Positions 3,504 through 5,976 of a stretch of 5,976 nt of DNA are shown here, one piece after another. The DNA is taken from NCBI GenBank assembly GCA_903904275.1, contig CAIVBX010000313.1:1-5976 (forward strand), read 5' to 3'. Each line of letters opens with the position of its first letter. Positions within the stretch are counted from its first letter, which is position 1. This DNA is from an uncultured Pseudomonadota bacterium. Its GTDB lineage: Bacteria; Pseudomonadota; Gammaproteobacteria; Methylococcales; Methylomonadaceae. Position numbers and translations under genes: made by a program. The notes beneath the pieces were generated by a model, which ran no database searches, was not told where the DNA came from, and saw nothing but the letters and a program-made list of their open reading frames with translations.

Positions 3504-5976
3504 GATTTTTTCTCTGCCACTGATTTTGCTGGAAAGAATTTTTGCACAGCAACATAAAAAACAGGTGTTAATAACAACCCAAAAAACGTTACTCCAATCA
3601 TGCCGCTAAATACCGCTGTACCTAATATACGACGTGCTTCAGAGCCTGCGCCTTGGGCAATCACTAACGGAAATACACCTAAAATAAATGCAAATGAAGT
3701 CATTAAAATCGGGCGTAATCGCACTTTTGCTGCATCGATAACCGCCGCAAATTTATCAAGCCCTTGTTCTTGTCGCTGTTTAGCAAATTCAACAATCAAA
3801 ATTGCGTTTTTACTCGCCAAACCAACCAGAACGATAAAGCCAATTTGCGTAAAAATGTTGTTATCCATATCGCTCAACCAAACGCCCGCCATCGACGATA
3901 AAATACACATTGGCACAATTAAAATCACCGTGAATGGCAAAGACCAGCTTTCATATTGTGCGGCTAATACCAAAAACACAAATAACACGCTTAATGGAAA
4001 TACTAAATACGCCACATTACCCGCTAACACTTGTTGCAAGCTAACTTCCGTCCATTCAAAATCAAAACCAGCTGGCAATTCGGCATTTAATAATTTGCTC
4101 ATCGACTCGATTGCTTGCCCAGAACTCACGCTAGGTAACGTGCTACCGTTGATTTCGGCGGCGGGATACATGTTGTAGCGAGTGATTTTGTCAGGACCTG
4201 TGATGTTTTGAACATTAACTAGCGAACCTAATGGCACAGTATTTCCATTTGTTGAACGAGTTTTTAATTTGGTTATATCTTCAGGTTGCATTCTAAATTC
4301 GGCATCGGCTTGGGCGATGACTTGATAAATTCGCCCAAAATTGTTGAAATCATTGACATACAATGAACCTAAGTAGATTTGCAACGTATCAAAAATTTCA
4401 TTTAACGGTACGCCCATCGTTTTACTGCGTGTGCGGTCAACATCGACAAAAAGTTGCGGCACATCAGCGCGAAAGGTACTGAATAAGCCAACTAAACCTG
4501 CTTGCTGATTTCCTTTTGCAACAAATTCCGTATTCACACGTTGCAATTCAGTAATTCCCGCATTGGAACGGTCTTGAATTTGTAATTTAAATCCACCGAC
4601 TGAACTCATGCCACGCACAGGTGGTGGCGCAAATACCTTAATAAATCCATTCGGAATTTGCGCCATTTTTTGCCCTAATGTTTTAACCAACGCATCGGCA
4701 GACATTTCGGGATGTCCTTTTCGTGCGTCAAAATCTTTTAAACGTACAAAAATAGTGGCGACATTCGATTGTGTTGAACCTGTTAAAACCGACCAACCCG
4801 CATAAGCAACGATATTTTTTACACCTTCGGTATTTTTTAGAATTTCATTCGCTTGTTTGACAACTTCTTCAGTGCGACCGACTGACGCGGCATCGGGAAG
4901 TTGGGCATATAAAATTAAATAGCCTTGGTCTTGTTGCGGAATAAAACCGACGGGGACTTTTTCAAATGCCAACCAATTAAGGCTATTCAAACCGACATAC
5001 AAAACTAATACGACGGCTGTCATGCGAATTAAACGCCCAACTAATTGCGCGTAACCGTGACTGAATGAATCGAAAAAACGGTTAAAACCACGAAAAAACC
5101 AACCGAATAATTTTTCCAGTACACGAGTAAATAAGTCTTGGTGATGATGCGCTCGGTCGAGTAATAACGCGCAAAGTGCGGGACTTAACGTTAATGAATT
5201 GAAGGCTGAAATTAACGTAGAAACAGCAATGGTTAAGGCAAATTGTTTGTAAAACGCTCCCGATACACCTGTAATAAATGCTGTCGGTACAAAAACCGCT
5301 GCTAAAACTAACGATGTCGCGATAATTGGTCCGACAACTTCTTGCATCGCTTTTCGAGTGGCATCTCTGGCAGATAAACCTAATGCAATATGCCGTTCAA
5401 CATTTTCAACCACGACAATTGCGTCATCCACCACAATTCCAATCGCTAAAACCAAGCCAAACAACGACAACGTATTGAGCGATAAACCTAACGCTGACAT
5501 GACTGCAAACGTTCCGATTAACGAAACAGGGACGCTCAACAACGGAATAATCGTGGCTCGCCAGTTTTGCAAAAATACGACAACGACTAACACCACTAAT
5601 AAAATCGCTTCAAATAGCGTTTTTATTACCGCATCAATAGATTCTTGTACGAAAACCACGGTGTCATAAACGAGCTTGTAATCTACCCCTTTTGGAAAGT
5701 GTGTTTTCAGCTTTTCCATTGCATCAACAATGCCTTGTTTGGTTTCCAAAGCATTGGAACCAGGCATTTGAAACACTGCTAAACCCACTGCCGCGTCGCC
5801 ATTCAATAGCAAACGCGAGCTGTAATCTTTCGCGCCCAATTCAATTCGTGCGACATCTTTTAGATAAACAACTTCACCGTTTGTACTTTGTTTAACGACG
5901 ATATTGGCAAATTGCTCAGGTTCTAACAAACGTCCTTGCGTGGTGACGGTATATTGAAAATCTGTTTGTGTTGAAG
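3500..5976 (-). CDS. RND multidrug efflux pump, HAE1 family (MexF/OqxB-like), 5' end outside window
   Basis: This is the inner-membrane proton/substrate antiporter of a tripartite efflux system. The window holds 824 codons plus two bases, and the frame is open at the edge. By comparison with AcrB (1,049 residues), about 220 N-terminal residues, including TM1, are missing. The first visible residues (STQTDFQYTVTTQGRL) already belong to the porter domain, so the TTG at 5929 is not the start. Counting from the first complete codon: TM2-TM6 lie within about 112-272; the proton-relay pair is Asp183-Asp184 in VVDDAIVVVENVER; a second porter/docking half follows; TM8-TM12 lie within about 655-812. 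Lys722 (GLASKNAILIVEFAK) and Thr759 (RPILMTS) complete the relay (AcrB D407, D408, K940, T978). A switch-loop-like segment sits near 393-405 (GWSVLTGSTQSN). The NIFTQIGFIVLVGLASKN and AVFSGMIGVTFFG segments fit the MexF/OqxB branch. It is followed with a 4-bp overlap by the channel gene; the adaptor gene is expected upstream. The substrate cannot be read from the sequence. Confidence 0.96.
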   Translation of the reverse strand, partial: STQTDFQYTVTTQGRLLEPEQFANIVVKQSTNGEVVYLKDVARIELGAKDYSSRLLLNGDAAVGLAVFQMPGSNALETKQGIVDAMEKLKTHFPKGVDYKLVYDTVVFVQESIDAVIKTLFEAILLVVLVVVVFLQNWRATIIPLLSVPVSLIGTFAVMSALGLSLNTLSLFGLVLAIGIVVDDAIVVVENVERHIALGLSARDATRKAMQEVVGPIIATSLVLAAVFVPTAFITGVSGAFYKQFALTIAVSTLISAFNSLTLSPALCALLLDRAHHHQDLFTRVLEKLFGWFFRGFNRFFDSFSHGYAQLVGRLIRMTAVVLVLYVGLNSLNWLAFEKVPVGFIPQQDQGYLILYAQLPDAASVGRTEEVVKQANEILKNTEGVKNIVAYAGWSVLTGSTQSNVATIFVRLKDFDARKGHPEMSADALVKTLGQKMAQIPNGFIKVFAPPPVRGMSSVGGFKLQIQDRSNAGITELQRVNTEFVAKGNQQAGLVGLFSTFRADVPQLFVDVDRTRSKTMGVPLNEIFDTLQIYLGSLYVNDFNNFGRIYQVIAQADAEFRMQPEDITKLKTRSTNGNTVPLGSLVNVQNITGPDKITRYNMYPAAEINGSTLPSVSSGQAIESMSKLLNAELPAGFDFEWTEVSLQQVLAGNVAYLVFPLSVLFVFLVLAAQYESWSLPFTVILIVPMCILSSMAGVWLSDMDNNIFTQIGFIVLVGLASKNAILIVEFAKQRQEQGLDKFAAVIDAAKVRLRPILMTSFAFILGVFPLVIAQGAGSEARRILGTAVFSGMIGVTFFGLLLTPVFYVAVQKFFPAKSVAEKKS
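3511..3515 (-). promoter_or_regulatory. Ribosome binding site of the outer-membrane channel gene
   Basis: AGAGA on the minus strand lies 7 bases before the ATG at 3503-3501 and within the coding end of the pump gene. It supports the first of the two tandem ATGs as the start, and independent ribosome loading in addition to coupling through the ATGA overlap. Confidence 0.55.

Noticed and set aside
3600..4178. Long plus-strand open frame of 192 codons opposite the pump gene
   Set aside because: It mirrors highly conserved RND transmembrane segments on the other strand, and its translation is rich in Asn/Thr/Ile/Lys without any domain; a shadow of the real gene.
4608..5895. Three further plus-strand open frames (4608-4805, 5358-5669, 5692-5895)
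   Set aside because: All are antisense to continuous RND pump coding sequence and lack start signals or family likeness.
5927..5929. TTG as start codon of the RND pump
   Set aside because: The frame continues upstream to the window edge with residues that match the RND porter domain, so the gene begins outside the window.
1..5976. CRISPR array, tRNA, rRNA or riboswitch
   Set aside because: No regularly spaced repeats, tRNA cloverleaf pattern, rRNA-like stretch or known aptamer core was seen on reading both strands.

Overview
The window looks like chromosomal DNA of a moderately AT-rich Gram-negative bacterium, most likely a gammaproteobacterium. The evidence is an RND efflux pump with its outer-membrane lipoprotein channel, a Tn3-family transposon relic, and scraps of DUF45 (YgjP-like) and AAA-ATPase-like genes of the kind that litter repeat-rich gammaproteobacterial genomes. 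The genus cannot be fixed from this sequence. No base composition or database search was run; all family calls come from reading motifs.

The right two thirds (2109-5976, minus strand) is a healthy tripartite efflux operon. A large RND inner-membrane pump gene enters from the right edge without its first roughly 220 codons. It overlaps by 4 bp (ATGA) with a gene for an OprM/NodT-type outer-membrane channel lipoprotein. The matching periplasmic adaptor gene, the promoter and any regulator should lie beyond position 5976. The C-terminal part of the pump most resembles the MexF/OqxB branch of the HAE1 family, so a MexEF-OprN-like system is the best guess. The substrate is unknown.

The left third (1-2108) is a graveyard. 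A 1,579-bp Tn3-family element (183-1761) has well preserved 38-bp terminal inverted repeats (36 of 38 identical) but holds only the outer parts of its two divergent genes, the 3' portions of tnpA (minus) and tnpR (plus). One internal deletion removed both gene starts and the res region. tnpA carries at least four more lesions, including an apparent in-frame loss of the core holding the first two catalytic Asp residues. The element is therefore non-autonomous but could in principle be moved in trans. No identical 5-bp target duplication is visible. On its left is a 5' gene fragment of unknown function. On its right are a small AT-rich inverted repeat, the C-terminal end of a DUF45 metallopeptidase with its HELAH motif, and a 23-codon N-terminal scrap of an AAA-ATPase-like gene. 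The two flanks do not look like halves of one gene, so the site has been rearranged since insertion.

I found no convincing undescribed system. The most informative features are the decay history of the Tn3 element and the cluster of truncated gene ends between it and the efflux operon.
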